Shown: in pieces, positions 5,191 through 12,412 of the stretch
Layout: every line of letters starts with the position of its first letter
Position numbering within the stretch: position 1 is the first letter of the stretch
From: an uncultured Porphyromonas sp.
GTDB taxonomy: Bacteria > Bacteroidota > Bacteroidia > Bacteroidales > Porphyromonadaceae
Assembly (NCBI RefSeq): GCF_934359325.1
Contig: NZ_CAKRLH010000032.1
Coordinates: forward strand, 1-12,412
DNA length: 12,412 bases
Direction of reading: 5' to 3'
The notes under the pieces: model-generated
What the model saw: the letters and a program-made list of their open reading frames with translations, nothing else
Database searches by the model: none
Told to the model about the DNA's origin: nothing
Translations under genes and position numbers: made by a program

Positions 5191-6588
5191 ATGCCTGTAT
5201 ACGACACCATCTGCGCCATCACCACACCTGCCGGAGTCTCCGCCGTCGGGATGATCAAGATCTCCGGTCCATCGGCTCTCTCAATAGTGGACAGGATCTT
5301 TGTCCCTATGCGCAAGTCCTCACCGCTCTCCCGGACGGAGGGCTATCGGATGGTATACGGTCACTTCGTTGACCACCGATCGGGCGAGATGATCGATGAC
5401 GGGATGGCGCTGGTCTACCGCGCACCGCACTCCTATACAGGGGAGGAGATGGTGGAGCTGACGCTGCACGGCTCGCCGCTGATCCTCTCTCTGGTGATCG
5501 AGCAGCTCTGTGATGTCGGTGCGAGGGTGGCGGAGCGGGGCGAATTTACCCGCCGAGCAGTGCTCGCCGGCAAGCTGACACTTGGAGGTGCCGAGGCGGT
5601 CAATGATGTGATCATGGCGACCAATAGGTCTGCCCTCAGGATGTCGCTCACTCAGATGACCGGTCGCTTCGGCACCCGCATCGCTGAGCTACGTGACGGG
5701 CTGATCCGGATCGCTTCCCTGCTGGAGCTGGAGCTGGACTTCTCGGAGGAGGACGTCAACTTTGTCTCCCGACCGGAGCTTCTTCAGAGCTGCGAAGCAC
5801 TGCGCTCGGAGGTACTCTCCCTCTCAGAGAGCTATCGCAAGGGCGAAGCGGTCAAGCGTGGGATACCGATCGCCATCGTCGGCAGTCCCAACGTCGGCAA
5901 GTCTACCCTGCTGAATAACCTGCTTGGCGAAGACCGTGCTATTGTCTCCGATGTGGAGGGTACTACGCGGGATACCATAGAGGGTCACTTATTCATTGAC
6001 GGGCAGGAGTTCCGCCTCATAGATACTGCCGGACTGCGTGAGACGGAGGATCCGGTGGAGAGTCTCGGTATCAGTCGCACGCTGAGTGAGGTCGGTAGAG
6101 CGCTGCTTATCCTCTGGATGGTCGACCCTCGGGAGACGACTGACGCTGTGGATGAGGTGTGGAGGAAGCTCACAGACGGAGTCCCCGAGGTGGTGGTGCT
6201 GCTCAATAAGTCCGATGAGACCACGCTGGAGGAGCGCACCCGGATGACAAGTCACCTCACATCGCTTGGTGTCCGGGAGGTGGTGGAGATCACCGGCAGG
6301 GTCCTCGGAGAGGCGAAGAAGGTGACCGACCTCCTCCACCGTCACTTTGCTAACCTCGTGGTTGCAGAGGGGGAGGTGGTGGTGAGCAACCTCCGTCAGG
6401 CGATGGCGCTTCGCCGTGCCGCAGATGGTCTCTCCCGTGTGGCTGAGGGACTCAGGAGTGATCAGCCCACGGTGCTGCTGGCTCAGGATCTGCGGGAGGC
6501 TACGGCAGCGATGGGCGAGGTGATCGGGGACGTGGTCACTGAGGATCTCCTCGACTCCATCTTTGCCAACTTCTGCATCGGCAAGTAG
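5191..6588 (+). CDS. mnmE: tRNA modification GTPase MnmE
   Basis: 465 residues, the normal family length. MnmE works with MnmG to install carboxymethylaminomethyl (or aminomethyl) groups at C5 of the wobble uridine U34 of several tRNAs, using GTP hydrolysis, tetrahydrofolate and FAD. The N-terminal folate-binding domain (about 1-120) starts PVYDTICAITTPAGVSAVG. The G domain shows G1 GSPNVGKST (231-239), TTRD (258-261) for G2, DTAG (278-281) for G3 and NKSD (339-342) for G4. The helical domain ends with the diagnostic C-terminal FCIGK (C462-K465), whose cysteine is required for modification. All motifs are intact. It begins 15 bases after the rpmE terminator with no recognisable promoter of its own, so it may depend on read-through or a non-consensus promoter. 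It converges on miaA, another tRNA modification gene. Confidence 0.98.
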   Translation: MPVYDTICAITTPAGVSAVGMIKISGPSALSIVDRIFVPMRKSSPLSRTEGYRMVYGHFVDHRSGEMIDDGMALVYRAPHSYTGEEMVELTLHGSPLILSLVIEQLCDVGARVAERGEFTRRAVLAGKLTLGGAEAVNDVIMATNRSALRMSLTQMTGRFGTRIAELRDGLIRIASLLELELDFSEEDVNFVSRPELLQSCEALRSEVLSLSESYRKGEAVKRGIPIAIVGSPNVGKSTLLNNLLGEDRAIVSDVEGTTRDTIEGHLFIDGQEFRLIDTAGLRETEDPVESLGISRTLSEVGRALLILWMVDPRETTDAVDEVWRKLTDGVPEVVVLLNKSDETTLEERTRMTSHLTSLGVREVVEITGRVLGEAKKVTDLLHRHFANLVVAEGEVVVSNLRQAMALRRAADGLSRVAEGLRSDQPTVLLAQDLREATAAMGEVIGDVVTEDLLDSIFANFCIGK

Positions 6589-6880
6589 TCCCGACTACGA
6601 TCTCTCTCAACCGCCGCTTAGGAGAAGCAGTCAGATCAATACCACCGTCGGGGCGATCTGACTACTCGGATCCCTCTATTCTTACCCTAATCGTTACCGG
6701 TATGAGTGATCACTATAGTCGGGTTTAGTGATCACTAAACCCGGTAATAGATGCCACTAATACCGACTATAGAGGTAGAGTGTCGCTGTGTGCTGATAAT
6801 CAGAAGGATGCCGAGACCTCCTGCGGAGTCCCGGGATGAGGAGGTAGGCCTTGGGGCTTATGGTGTTGGTCCCGAAGCGC
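6589..6880. other. Palindrome-rich spacer between convergent mnmE and miaA
   Basis: No convincing gene. The spacer contains, from left: a 9-bp stem AGTCAGATC/GATCTGACT (6629-6637 with 6655-6663, 17-base loop); a palindrome TACCGGTA (6695-6702); AGTGATCACT (6705-6714), repeated inside a perfect 24-bp palindrome (6720-6743); a longer-range pair CTATAGTCGG/CCGACTATAG (6713-6722 with 6763-6772) that encloses the palindrome; and a 7-bp stem ACCTCCT/AGGAGGT (6816-6822 with 6839-6845). None has a clear T run, so these are not textbook intrinsic terminators, though hairpins could block transcription coming from either side. Confidence 0.7.
6720..6743. repeat. 24-bp perfect palindrome
   Basis: Each half is CGGGTTTAGTGA; the sequence equals its own reverse complement over all 24 bases. 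Its central AGTGATCACT also occurs 22 bases to the left (6705-6714). As RNA it could form a 10-bp stem with a GATC loop; as DNA it has the form of a dimeric protein-binding site. Confidence 0.85.
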
Positions 6881-7750
6881 TTACTCGAGTAGGATAGGCT
6901 TGATGCCGGGGATCTTCCCGAAGAAGGTGATCTGCTTCCGCGCATAGACCCGACTACTCTTCTTTACCCTATGGATCGCTTCGTCCAGCGAGCATTGCCC
7001 ATCCAGATATTGGATCACCTCCTTGTATCCGATGGTATTGAGTGCATTGCAGTCTCTGTACGGCAGCAGTCGGCGAACTTCGTCCACTAGTCCCCGCTCA
7101 AGCATTTGGTCCACTCGCTTATTGATCCGCTCGTAGAGGATCTCCCGGGGACGGAAGATCCCCCACACCTCCACCTCGTAAGGAAAGGCTCGTGACCGGT
7201 GTGTATGCCAGGAGGAGAATGGACGATGAGTGGTCAGCCACACCTCGAGAGCGCGGATCATTCGCTTGTGGTTATTCCCGTCGATCGTAGCGAGATAGAG
7301 CGGGTCTACCTCGGCCAGCCTGCTCCTGATGGGCTCTATCCCCTCCGTCTCGAAGCACTCCCATAGGGAGCGCCTCACCTCAGGGTCAGGCTCGGGGATC
7401 GGATCCATCTCGTAGAGTAGTGCCTGTATGTACATCATCGATCCCCCCACGATGAGCGCCGTGTCATGAGATAGATGGATCTCGTCCACCAGCTCTAACG
7501 CATCTGACGCAAAGTCGTATGCATTATAGGGACTTGTGACCTCCCGTGTGGCCACAAAATAGTGCGGCACCGCTCGCATATCCTCTCGGGATGGTGCGTC
7601 GGTGCCTATGCTCATACCCTTATAGATCTGTCTGGAGTCGGCAGAGATGATGGGCGTGGAGAGTCTCTGAGCCAGCTCCATCGCATAAGCGGACTTGCCC
7701 ACACCGGTCGGTCCTGTCAGGATGATCAGTCGCTTATCTGCGTGGGTCAA
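6881..7750 (-). CDS. miaA: tRNA dimethylallyltransferase MiaA
   Basis: 289 residues. Transfers a dimethylallyl group from DMAPP to N6 of A37 in tRNAs reading UNN codons. Visible motifs: P-loop GPTGVGKS (13-20), ADSRQIY (37-43, D38 being the catalytic Asp), PHYFVATREVTSPYNAYDF (62-80, substrate-binding block), GGSMMY (102-107), RMIRALEV (163-170), NTIGYKE (238-244) and VYARKQITFF (268-277). Length is typical of bacterial MiaA without the eukaryotic zinc-finger tail. Its ATG overlaps the stop of the pRiA4b-like gene by four bases (7747-7750), so translation is probably coupled. It is the last gene of the pyrF-lpx cluster. Bacteroidota commonly carry two miaA paralogues; whether a second exists elsewhere cannot be seen here. 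Confidence 0.96.
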   Translation of the reverse strand: MTHADKRLIILTGPTGVGKSAYAMELAQRLSTPIISADSRQIYKGMSIGTDAPSREDMRAVPHYFVATREVTSPYNAYDFASDALELVDEIHLSHDTALIVGGSMMYIQALLYEMDPIPEPDPEVRRSLWECFETEGIEPIRSRLAEVDPLYLATIDGNNHKRMIRALEVWLTTHRPFSSWHTHRSRAFPYEVEVWGIFRPREILYERINKRVDQMLERGLVDEVRRLLPYRDCNALNTIGYKEVIQYLDGQCSLDEAIHRVKKSSRVYARKQITFFGKIPGIKPILLE

Positions 7751-8379
7751 AGGGTAAAGTCCTCTGTGGGGATCTCGTTGTCAAACTCTCCCGACTCATC
7801 CGAGGTGCCAAAGCCCTCCGGGTCAATCTCGGAGCTGTCAAAGGCCTCGCTCCCGTATTCATCCGGTGTGGCCTCTTCGTTGAGCTTTTTCCTCGTCTTA
7901 CTTTGCTCTCCGCTCGGAACCTCTGCGGGGATCTTCTTTGGCTTAGTCTCCTTCTTCTCCTCCTCGACAGGCAGTGTCTGGAGGGGTGGCTCGCCCTCTG
8001 ACCGTGAGATCTCAAATACCCCGGCGATACTGCCGGAGGTCATCTCCCGCAACTCTATGTAGAAGGCTCTGGATCTCTCGATGTCAAAGGTCAGCATCAG
8101 TCGCTCCCTCTCGCTACTGAGCAGCTCGGAGAGCCGGGTGCTCTCCATGAGATAGACATCCTCGTCAGAGCGACTGTGGGGCGGCTCCACCTCGTAGATC
8201 GTCATCCGGCGGGACCAGCTGTGGTCGGTGAGATGGATGAGCGAGGGTTCCAGAGGAGAGTAGCCTATGTCCTCGTAGAGTGCACTACGAAGGTCGCCAA
8301 AGGTCGACTCGCTCCCGATCCTGATGTCTCTCCTAAAGGAGCGCGCCTCCGGAGAGACGATGACGAATCGATAGATCAT
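7747..8379 (-). CDS. pRiA4b ORF-3-like (IS1096 TnpR-like) domain protein
   Basis: 210 residues. Residues 1-135 fit the plasmid pRiA4b ORF-3-like domain as it occurs in Bacteroidota: opening MIYRFVIVSPEARSFRRDI, STFGDLRSALYEDIGY (25-40), the DHSW around 52-55, LSELLSSERERLMLTFDI (83-100), FYIELREM (106-113) and SRSEGEPPLQTLP (125-137). The rest is a low-complexity acidic tail with an internal Lys-rich patch (141-166), a feature also seen in Bacteroidota members from memory. Function is unknown; despite the family name there is no sign of transposase or resolvase activity. It starts 5 bases after lpxA stops and overlaps miaA by 4 bases, so it is firmly embedded in the lipid A/tRNA modification operon. 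The family call is fairly secure, the role is not. Confidence 0.82.
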   Translation of the reverse strand: MIYRFVIVSPEARSFRRDIRIGSESTFGDLRSALYEDIGYSPLEPSLIHLTDHSWSRRMTIYEVEPPHSRSDEDVYLMESTRLSELLSSERERLMLTFDIERSRAFYIELREMTSGSIAGVFEISRSEGEPPLQTLPVEEEKKETKPKKIPAEVPSGEQSKTRKKLNEEATPDEYGSEAFDSSEIDPEGFGTSDESGEFDNEIPTEDFTL

Positions 8380-8384
8380 ACCTC

Positions 8385-9170
8385 TTATCCCCTGACAATA
8401 CCGCGCGTGGAGCGGCGTATAAAATCGACTATGCGACGTCGCTCGGGGGTGTCCTCGAGCGTTTTCTCAATTGTCTCCAGGGCATCGCTCACATTGAGTC
8501 CCTGAGCGTAGAGTATACGATAGGCATCGCTGACAAGTGCAATCTCCTCCTCGGTAAAACCCCGACGGCGGAGACCGATGAGATTGACCCCAGAGAAGAC
8601 AAGTGGCTCGCGTGCCGCAATTGCATATGGGGGAATGTCCTTCGTGACCCTACTTCCTCCCTGTGTCATAGTGTGGCGACCGATGAGCGTAAACTGATGG
8701 ACAAGCACCGAGCCGCTCAGTATCGCCCAGTCGTCTATCTCCACCTCACCGGCGATCTGGGAGGCATTGCCGATGATCACGTGATCCCCCAGCACGCAGT
8801 CGTGTGCCACGTGCGCATAGGCCATGATCAGACAGTCCTCCCCGATCACGGTCTTGCCCCTCGAGGCGGTACCTCGACTGATGGTCACATACTCGCGGAT
8901 CACAGTCCGATCTCCTATGATGGCCACCGTCTCCTCACCCCTAAACTTCAGATCCTGTGGCACTCCGGCGACCACCGCATAGGGATGGATCTCGCACTGA
9001 CTGCCGATCCTGGCACCCGACCGGATGATCGCACCGCTGTGGATATGCGTCCCCGGACCAATCTCCACGTTGTCCTCCACGATGGCGTAGGGATCCACAC
9101 GGACATCCTCTGCAAGGACAGCACCGTCGGAGACAAGTGCAAGAGAGCTGATAGACTTATTTGATACCAT
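8385..9170 (-). CDS. lpxA: UDP-N-acetylglucosamine acyltransferase LpxA
   Basis: 261 residues. Catalyses the first step of lipid A synthesis: transfer of a 3-hydroxyacyl chain from ACP to the 3-OH of UDP-GlcNAc, in the cytoplasm. The N-terminal two thirds are left-handed beta-helix hexapeptide repeats (VEIGPG, ARIGSQCEI, TVIGEDCLI and others), then an alpha-helical C-terminus (205-255). The catalytic histidine block AYAHVAHDC sits at 117-125, with H123 equivalent to E. coli H125 and H120 to H122; IREYVTISRGT (91-101) and HQFTLIGRH (158-166) also match. The position equivalent to E. coli G173, the acyl-chain ruler, is G171, which is compatible with a long acyl chain. Start at 9170 is 5 bases after the lpxC/fabZ stop; stop is 5 bases before the pRiA4b-like gene. 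Confidence 0.97.
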   Translation of the reverse strand: MVSNKSISSLALVSDGAVLAEDVRVDPYAIVEDNVEIGPGTHIHSGAIIRSGARIGSQCEIHPYAVVAGVPQDLKFRGEETVAIIGDRTVIREYVTISRGTASRGKTVIGEDCLIMAYAHVAHDCVLGDHVIIGNASQIAGEVEIDDWAILSGSVLVHQFTLIGRHTMTQGGSRVTKDIPPYAIAAREPLVFSGVNLIGLRRRGFTEEEIALVSDAYRILYAQGLNVSDALETIEKTLEDTPERRRIVDFIRRSTRGIVRG

Positions 9171-9175
9171 ATCGT

Positions 9176-10573
9176 TTATTTCTCACCCTCCTGATTAGCT
9201 ACTACCTTGGCCACAACCTCCGCCTCACAGACTATCTGATCGCCGATGTAGCCTACTCCTCTGACCCGAGCGAAACCGTGACGCACCGGTGACAGAGCCT
9301 CTACTCGGAAGATAACGGTATCGCCGGGCGTTACCTTCTGTCTAAATCTGGCACTCTCAATGCGAGCCAGGTAGGTAGAGTGTGGTCCCGGTTCATCCAT
9401 TATCTGTAAGACAAGTATCCCGGCTATCTGGGCGATTGACTCCACAAGCAGGACGCCGGGGACGATCGGCTCCTGAGGGAAGTGTCCCACAAAGAAGGGA
9501 TCACTGACGGAGTAATTCTTCAGCCCCACCGCCTTACCACCATTCATCTCCATGATCCGGTCCACGAGGAGCATCGGGTAGCGGTGCGGAAGGATCTTCA
9601 TGATGGCCTGAGTATCCAGCAGCGGCTTGGTCTCTGGATCATAAGTGGGTGCCTGCTTATCCTCACCCTCTATTGCCTCCAGTAGTTTCCTACAGAGTCT
9701 GCCATTGATTGTGTGACCCGGCTTGGTGGCTATCACCCTTCCTTGTATCTTACATCCGGCAAGCGCAAGGTCTCCCAGTACGTCCAGCAGCTTGTGCCGG
9801 GCGGGCTCATTGGTGTAGGCCAGCGGCCGGTGACTGATATACCCGAGCTTAGACGCATCGCTGTGATCCACCCCGAGCTCATCCGAGAGCTTGTCCAGCT
9901 CCGTCTGAGTAAGCTCTCGGTCGTAGATCACCAGTGCATTGTCGAGATCTCCCCCCTTGATCAGATTATTTGCCACTAAAGCCTGCACCTCTCTCACGAA
10001 GACAAAGGTCCTCGCCGGAGCGATCTCCTCGGCGAAGTCGTCGCCCTCCTCGTAGGACGCAAACTGATGAGAGAGGATCGGCGAGTCGTAGGAGATCAGC
10101 ACATCAACGGCAAAGGTGTCGTCCGGTAGTAAGATGAGCCTGGCGCCGGACTCTTCATCACAGACCTCGATCTTACGAGGCACGACAAAGAGCTTCGCCT
10201 CGGCCTGCTGCTCTACAAGTCCCACTTCCCGGATCTTCTCGACATAGGGTGCGGCACTCCCGTCTAGTATCGGAGCCTCAGGACCATCCAGCTCGATCAG
10301 GCAATTGTCCACCCCCATCATGGCGAGTGCCGCCATCATATGCTCGATGGTGCAGACGGAGAAGTCTCCCTCTCTCAGAGTGGTACAGCGATCGGACTGA
10401 GTGGCGTACCTGACGAGCGCCGGAAGGACAGGCTTGTCCGGCAGGTCGGTCCTGCAGATACGTATCCCGTGACCCTCTTCGGCCGGTAAAGCTCTCAGGT
10501 GAATGTACTTCCCCGTATGCAGTCCCTTACCCTCCAGCTGAAACGCCCCCCCCAGGGTATGCTGATGTGTCAT
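9176..10573 (-). CDS. lpxC/fabZ: Bifunctional LpxC deacetylase / FabZ dehydratase
   Basis: 465 residues; a natural fusion typical of Bacteroidota. Residues 1-305 are LpxC, the zinc deacetylase that commits UDP-3-O-acyl-GlcNAc to lipid A synthesis. Zinc ligands are visible as H78 (in CTIEHMMAAL), H260 and D264 (in ARHKLLDVLGDLALAG), with catalytic E77 and H287 (KPGHT). Residues 319-461 are FabZ, the (3R)-hydroxyacyl-ACP dehydratase of fatty acid elongation: ILPHRYPMLLVDRI (327-340), GHFPQEPIVPG (363-373, catalytic H364) and VESIAQIAG (377-385, catalytic E378). The two active sites act on competing fates of 3-hydroxyacyl-ACP, so the fusion fixes their ratio. The linker (about 303-318) is short. 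Fourteen bases separate it from lpxD and five from lpxA. Both catalytic sets are intact. Confidence 0.98.
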   Translation of the reverse strand: MTHQHTLGGAFQLEGKGLHTGKYIHLRALPAEEGHGIRICRTDLPDKPVLPALVRYATQSDRCTTLREGDFSVCTIEHMMAALAMMGVDNCLIELDGPEAPILDGSAAPYVEKIREVGLVEQQAEAKLFVVPRKIEVCDEESGARLILLPDDTFAVDVLISYDSPILSHQFASYEEGDDFAEEIAPARTFVFVREVQALVANNLIKGGDLDNALVIYDRELTQTELDKLSDELGVDHSDASKLGYISHRPLAYTNEPARHKLLDVLGDLALAGCKIQGRVIATKPGHTINGRLCRKLLEAIEGEDKQAPTYDPETKPLLDTQAIMKILPHRYPMLLVDRIMEMNGGKAVGLKNYSVSDPFFVGHFPQEPIVPGVLLVESIAQIAGILVLQIMDEPGPHSTYLARIESARFRQKVTPGDTVIFRVEALSPVRHGFARVRGVGYIGDQIVCEAEVVAKVVANQEGEK

Positions 10574-10587
10574 ACGTTGTCTCCTCT

Positions 10588-11649
10588 TCAGTTACGCTTA
10601 TCCCTAAGCTCCTCCAGCTCCTCTCTCAGACGCTTTACCTCCTTGGTAAGATCGTAGAGCTGCTTATCCAGCTGCGGCAGCCGATCGGTCACGGCGGCGC
10701 TCTTCATCGCTCTGACATAAGGTCTCCCGGGATAGCCAAACCAATAGCTCCCCTCCTCCTCTATGCTTGCCATGATACCCGTCTGCGCCCCGAAGGTCAC
10801 TCGATCGGCAGTCTTCAGGTGACCGGCGATGCCCACCTGTCCGGCGAGACGATTCCACTGACCGATGGTGGTCGAGCCGGCGACCCCTGACTGAGCGGCG
10901 ATGGCGGTATGCTCCTTTACCTCACAATTATGGGCGATCTGGACGAGGTTGTCGATCTTCACTCCCCGTCTGATGATCGTAGCATCGAGGACAGCGCGAT
11001 CGATACAGGCATTAGCCCCCACCTCCACGTCATCCTCGAGGATCACCTTACCGGTCTGAGGGATCTTATCCCAGCCCTTATCAGTAGGCGCAAATCCAAA
11101 TCCATCTGCCCCCAGGACAGCGCCCGAGTGGAGGATGCAGCGATCCCCGACGATCGTGCGATTACTGATCGTCACCTGCTGATAGATCTTACAGTCCGCT
11201 CCTATGGAGCAGTCCTCACCGATATAGACCTGTGCACGGACGATCGTCCGTGCACCCACCTTACTATTCCTCCCAATGTAGACAAAGGGTCCCACCGAAG
11301 CGGTCGGATCCACCTCCGCCGAGGGGTCCACGATGGCAAATTGTGAGATCCCCGCCTCCGGCTCGGAACCATCTCGTATCACGCTCAGCAGCTTCGCTAG
11401 GCTGTCATAAGGGTCAGAGACACGTATCAGCGTAGTAGTGATCTCACCTGTCGGTCGGTAGTCTGCCTCCACCAGTACAGCACTGCACTTAGTGGTGTAG
11501 AGGTAATGCTCGTATGCAGGGTTAGCGAGGAAGGAGAGAGTCCCCTCCTGTCCATTCTCTATCCCTCCGAAGTCGAAGAGCTCCACATCAGGATCTCCAT
11601 CCACGACACCGTGGAGGAAGTCCGCCACCTCTTGGGCTGTATATTTCAT
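10588..11649 (-). CDS. lpxD: UDP-3-O-(3-hydroxyacyl)glucosamine N-acyltransferase LpxD
   Basis: 353 residues from the ATG at 11649. Third lipid A enzyme: adds a second 3-hydroxyacyl chain to the 2-amino group exposed by LpxC, yielding UDP-2,3-diacylglucosamine. Residues 1-100 are the uridine-binding LpxD N-terminal domain (TAQEVADFLHGVVDGDPDVE); 105-300 are hexapeptide repeats, with GADGFGFAPTDKGWDKIPQ (180-198) and NLVQIAHNCEVKEHTAIAAQ (234-253), in which H240 matches the catalytic His of E. coli LpxD (H239). Residues 322-350 form a charged helix or coiled coil (LPQLDKQLYDLTKEVKRLRE) consistent with the trimer's C-terminal helix. A longer frame starting at 11763 exists but would run through pyrF and adds a non-homologous leader; the 11649 start lies 13 bases after the pyrF stop and matches the family length. 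Confidence 0.97.
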   Translation of the reverse strand: MKYTAQEVADFLHGVVDGDPDVELFDFGGIENGQEGTLSFLANPAYEHYLYTTKCSAVLVEADYRPTGEITTTLIRVSDPYDSLAKLLSVIRDGSEPEAGISQFAIVDPSAEVDPTASVGPFVYIGRNSKVGARTIVRAQVYIGEDCSIGADCKIYQQVTISNRTIVGDRCILHSGAVLGADGFGFAPTDKGWDKIPQTGKVILEDDVEVGANACIDRAVLDATIIRRGVKIDNLVQIAHNCEVKEHTAIAAQSGVAGSTTIGQWNRLAGQVGIAGHLKTADRVTFGAQTGIMASIEEEGSYWFGYPGRPYVRAMKSAAVTDRLPQLDKQLYDLTKEVKRLREELEELRDKRN

Positions 11650-11662
11650 ACGGATTCTATTC

Positions 11663-12412
11663 TCAAATAACGTGATGCCTCTCCAGCTCCCGCTCCATCT
11701 CTTCCCGGAGTGCGACAGACTTGGCCCGAGCGGCGTCTGCATAGTCCTCCCCGTGGGAGGCAAAGATGATCCCTCGGGACGAATTCACGATCAGACCGCA
11801 CTCCTCTGTCATGCCGTGCCGGCAGACCTCCTCCAGCGATCCCCCCTGCTTGCCCACGCCGGGGACGAGGAGGAAGTAGTCGGGAGCGATCTCCCTGATC
11901 TGATCAAAGAGGGTGGCCTGAGTCGCACCCGCAACAAACATCAGCTGGTCAGATGATGCCCACGATACCGCCGTCTCCAGAACTGCCTGATAGAGCAGCC
12001 GTCCATCCTCCAGTCGCAGATGCTGGAAGTCCGCCGAGCCGGCATTGGAGGTCAGCGCCAGTAGCACCGTCCACCGATCGGTGTACTCCAGGAATGGGGA
12101 GATACTGTCCCGACCCATATAGGGTGCAGTGGTGACGGCATCCGCCCCTAGCTCCTCAAAGGCCGCCTTGGCGTACTGAGCCGAGGTGTTACCAATGTCA
12201 CCTCTCTTGGCATCCAGGATCACCAGAGTATCAGGATACCGCTCATGAAGATAGTCGATCGTCTCACCCAGCACGTCGATCCCCTCGGCGCCCAGCGGCT
12301 CGTAGAAGGCCTCATTGGGCTTATATGCCACAGCGAGGTCTGCCGTGGCATCTATGATCGCTTTATTAAAGGTCAGTACCCCCTCGGCAGTCTGAGGAAG
12401 GTGCGGAGGGAG
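11663..12412 (-). CDS. pyrF: Orotidine 5'-phosphate decarboxylase (type 2), N-terminus outside window
   Basis: 249 residues are visible and the frame is open to the window edge (…LPQTAEGVLTFNKAIIDAT), so the start lies outside; a few dozen N-terminal residues of the usual ~270-280 are missing. Catalyses the last step of UMP synthesis, decarboxylation of OMP. Key features: FNKAIIDATADLAVAYKPN, the catalytic ILDAKRGDIGNTS block (visible residues 65-77; D67, K69 and D72), DAVTTAPYMG, the phosphate-loop LVPGVGKQGG (182-191) and NSSRGI (210-215). This arrangement, with DAKRGDIG and PGVGKQGG, is that of the subfamily 2 enzyme rather than the short E. coli type. It leads into lpxD after 13 bases. 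UMP-derived UTP feeds UDP-GlcNAc, the LpxA substrate, which gives a loose metabolic link to its neighbours. Confidence 0.97.
   Translation of the reverse strand, partial: LPPHLPQTAEGVLTFNKAIIDATADLAVAYKPNEAFYEPLGAEGIDVLGETIDYLHERYPDTLVILDAKRGDIGNTSAQYAKAAFEELGADAVTTAPYMGRDSISPFLEYTDRWTVLLALTSNAGSADFQHLRLEDGRLLYQAVLETAVSWASSDQLMFVAGATQATLFDQIREIAPDYFLLVPGVGKQGGSLEEVCRHGMTEECGLIVNSSRGIIFASHGEDYADAARAKSVALREEMERELERHHVI

Noticed and set aside
6629..6663. Stem AGTCAGATC/GATCTGACT as an mnmE intrinsic terminator
   Set aside because: The loop is 17 bases and no T run follows on either strand, so it was recorded only as a hairpin in the spacer.
6757..6945. Minus-strand 62-codon frame over the palindrome-rich spacer and the miaA 3' end
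   Set aside because: Low-complexity Ser/Arg content, overlaps the end of miaA in another frame, and has no conserved feature.
11650..11763. Upstream extension of lpxD adding 38 residues
   Set aside because: It would run through the 3' end of pyrF, and the added residues do not resemble the LpxD N-terminus; the ATG at 11649 gives a normal-length protein starting MKYTAQEVADFL.
12329..12331. GTG (minus strand) as the start of pyrF
   Set aside because: Upstream residues in frame (FNKAIIDATADLA) are conserved PyrF sequence, so the gene continues past the right edge.
1..12412. CRISPR arrays, tRNA or rRNA genes, known riboswitches
   Set aside because: No regularly spaced direct repeats, no cloverleaf or CCA-ended tRNA-like segments, no rRNA motifs and no intergenic leader long enough with recognisable riboswitch cores were seen.

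Overview
The window looks like a chromosomal segment of a Bacteroidota species, most likely Porphyromonas or a close relative. The evidence is the fused lpxC-fabZ gene, the HU-like/SPOR membrane protein, the pRiA4b-like gene beside miaA, a zinc-free L31, promoters of the TAnnTTTG type, and the lack of Shine-Dalgarno sequences. The base composition is GC-rich for the phylum. The genus is an inference from gene content; no database search was run.

Layout. (1) Bases 1-981: the 3' part of an unrecognised + strand gene, ending in a strong intrinsic terminator. (2) Bases 985-2641, minus strand: an AbiEi/AbiEii-type toxin-antitoxin (phage-defence) pair with overlapping genes, its own promoter-like element and an adjacent perfect inverted repeat. 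(3) Bases 2717-4171, minus strand: a two-gene unit encoding a small membrane protein and an HU-like domain / transmembrane / SPOR protein. (4) Bases 4261-4682: a 422-bp MITE-like element with 36-bp terminal inverted repeats (one mismatch). It holds a short ORF that looks like the C-terminal end of an ISL3/ISAon1-like DDE transposase. (5) Bases 4748-6588, plus strand: rpmE (type B L31), a terminator, then mnmE. (6) Bases 6589-6880: a palindrome-rich spacer between convergent genes. (7) Bases 6881-12412, minus strand: a compact cluster transcribed pyrF (cut by the window edge) - lpxD - lpxC/fabZ - lpxA - pRiA4b-like gene - miaA, with gaps of 5-14 bases and one 4-base overlap.

How the genes work together. 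LpxA, LpxC and LpxD are the first three committed enzymes of lipid A synthesis, and FabZ dehydrates the same 3-hydroxyacyl-ACP pool that LpxA and LpxD draw on. The cluster therefore couples outer-membrane lipid A output to fatty acid elongation. pyrF and miaA add nucleotide synthesis and tRNA modification. MnmE, on the opposite strand, is a second tRNA wobble/anticodon-loop modification enzyme. The most notable items beyond housekeeping are the non-autonomous transposon derivative, the AbiE module with its dual-purpose inverted repeat, the HU-TM-SPOR protein with a membrane partner, and the palindromes at the mnmE/miaA junction.
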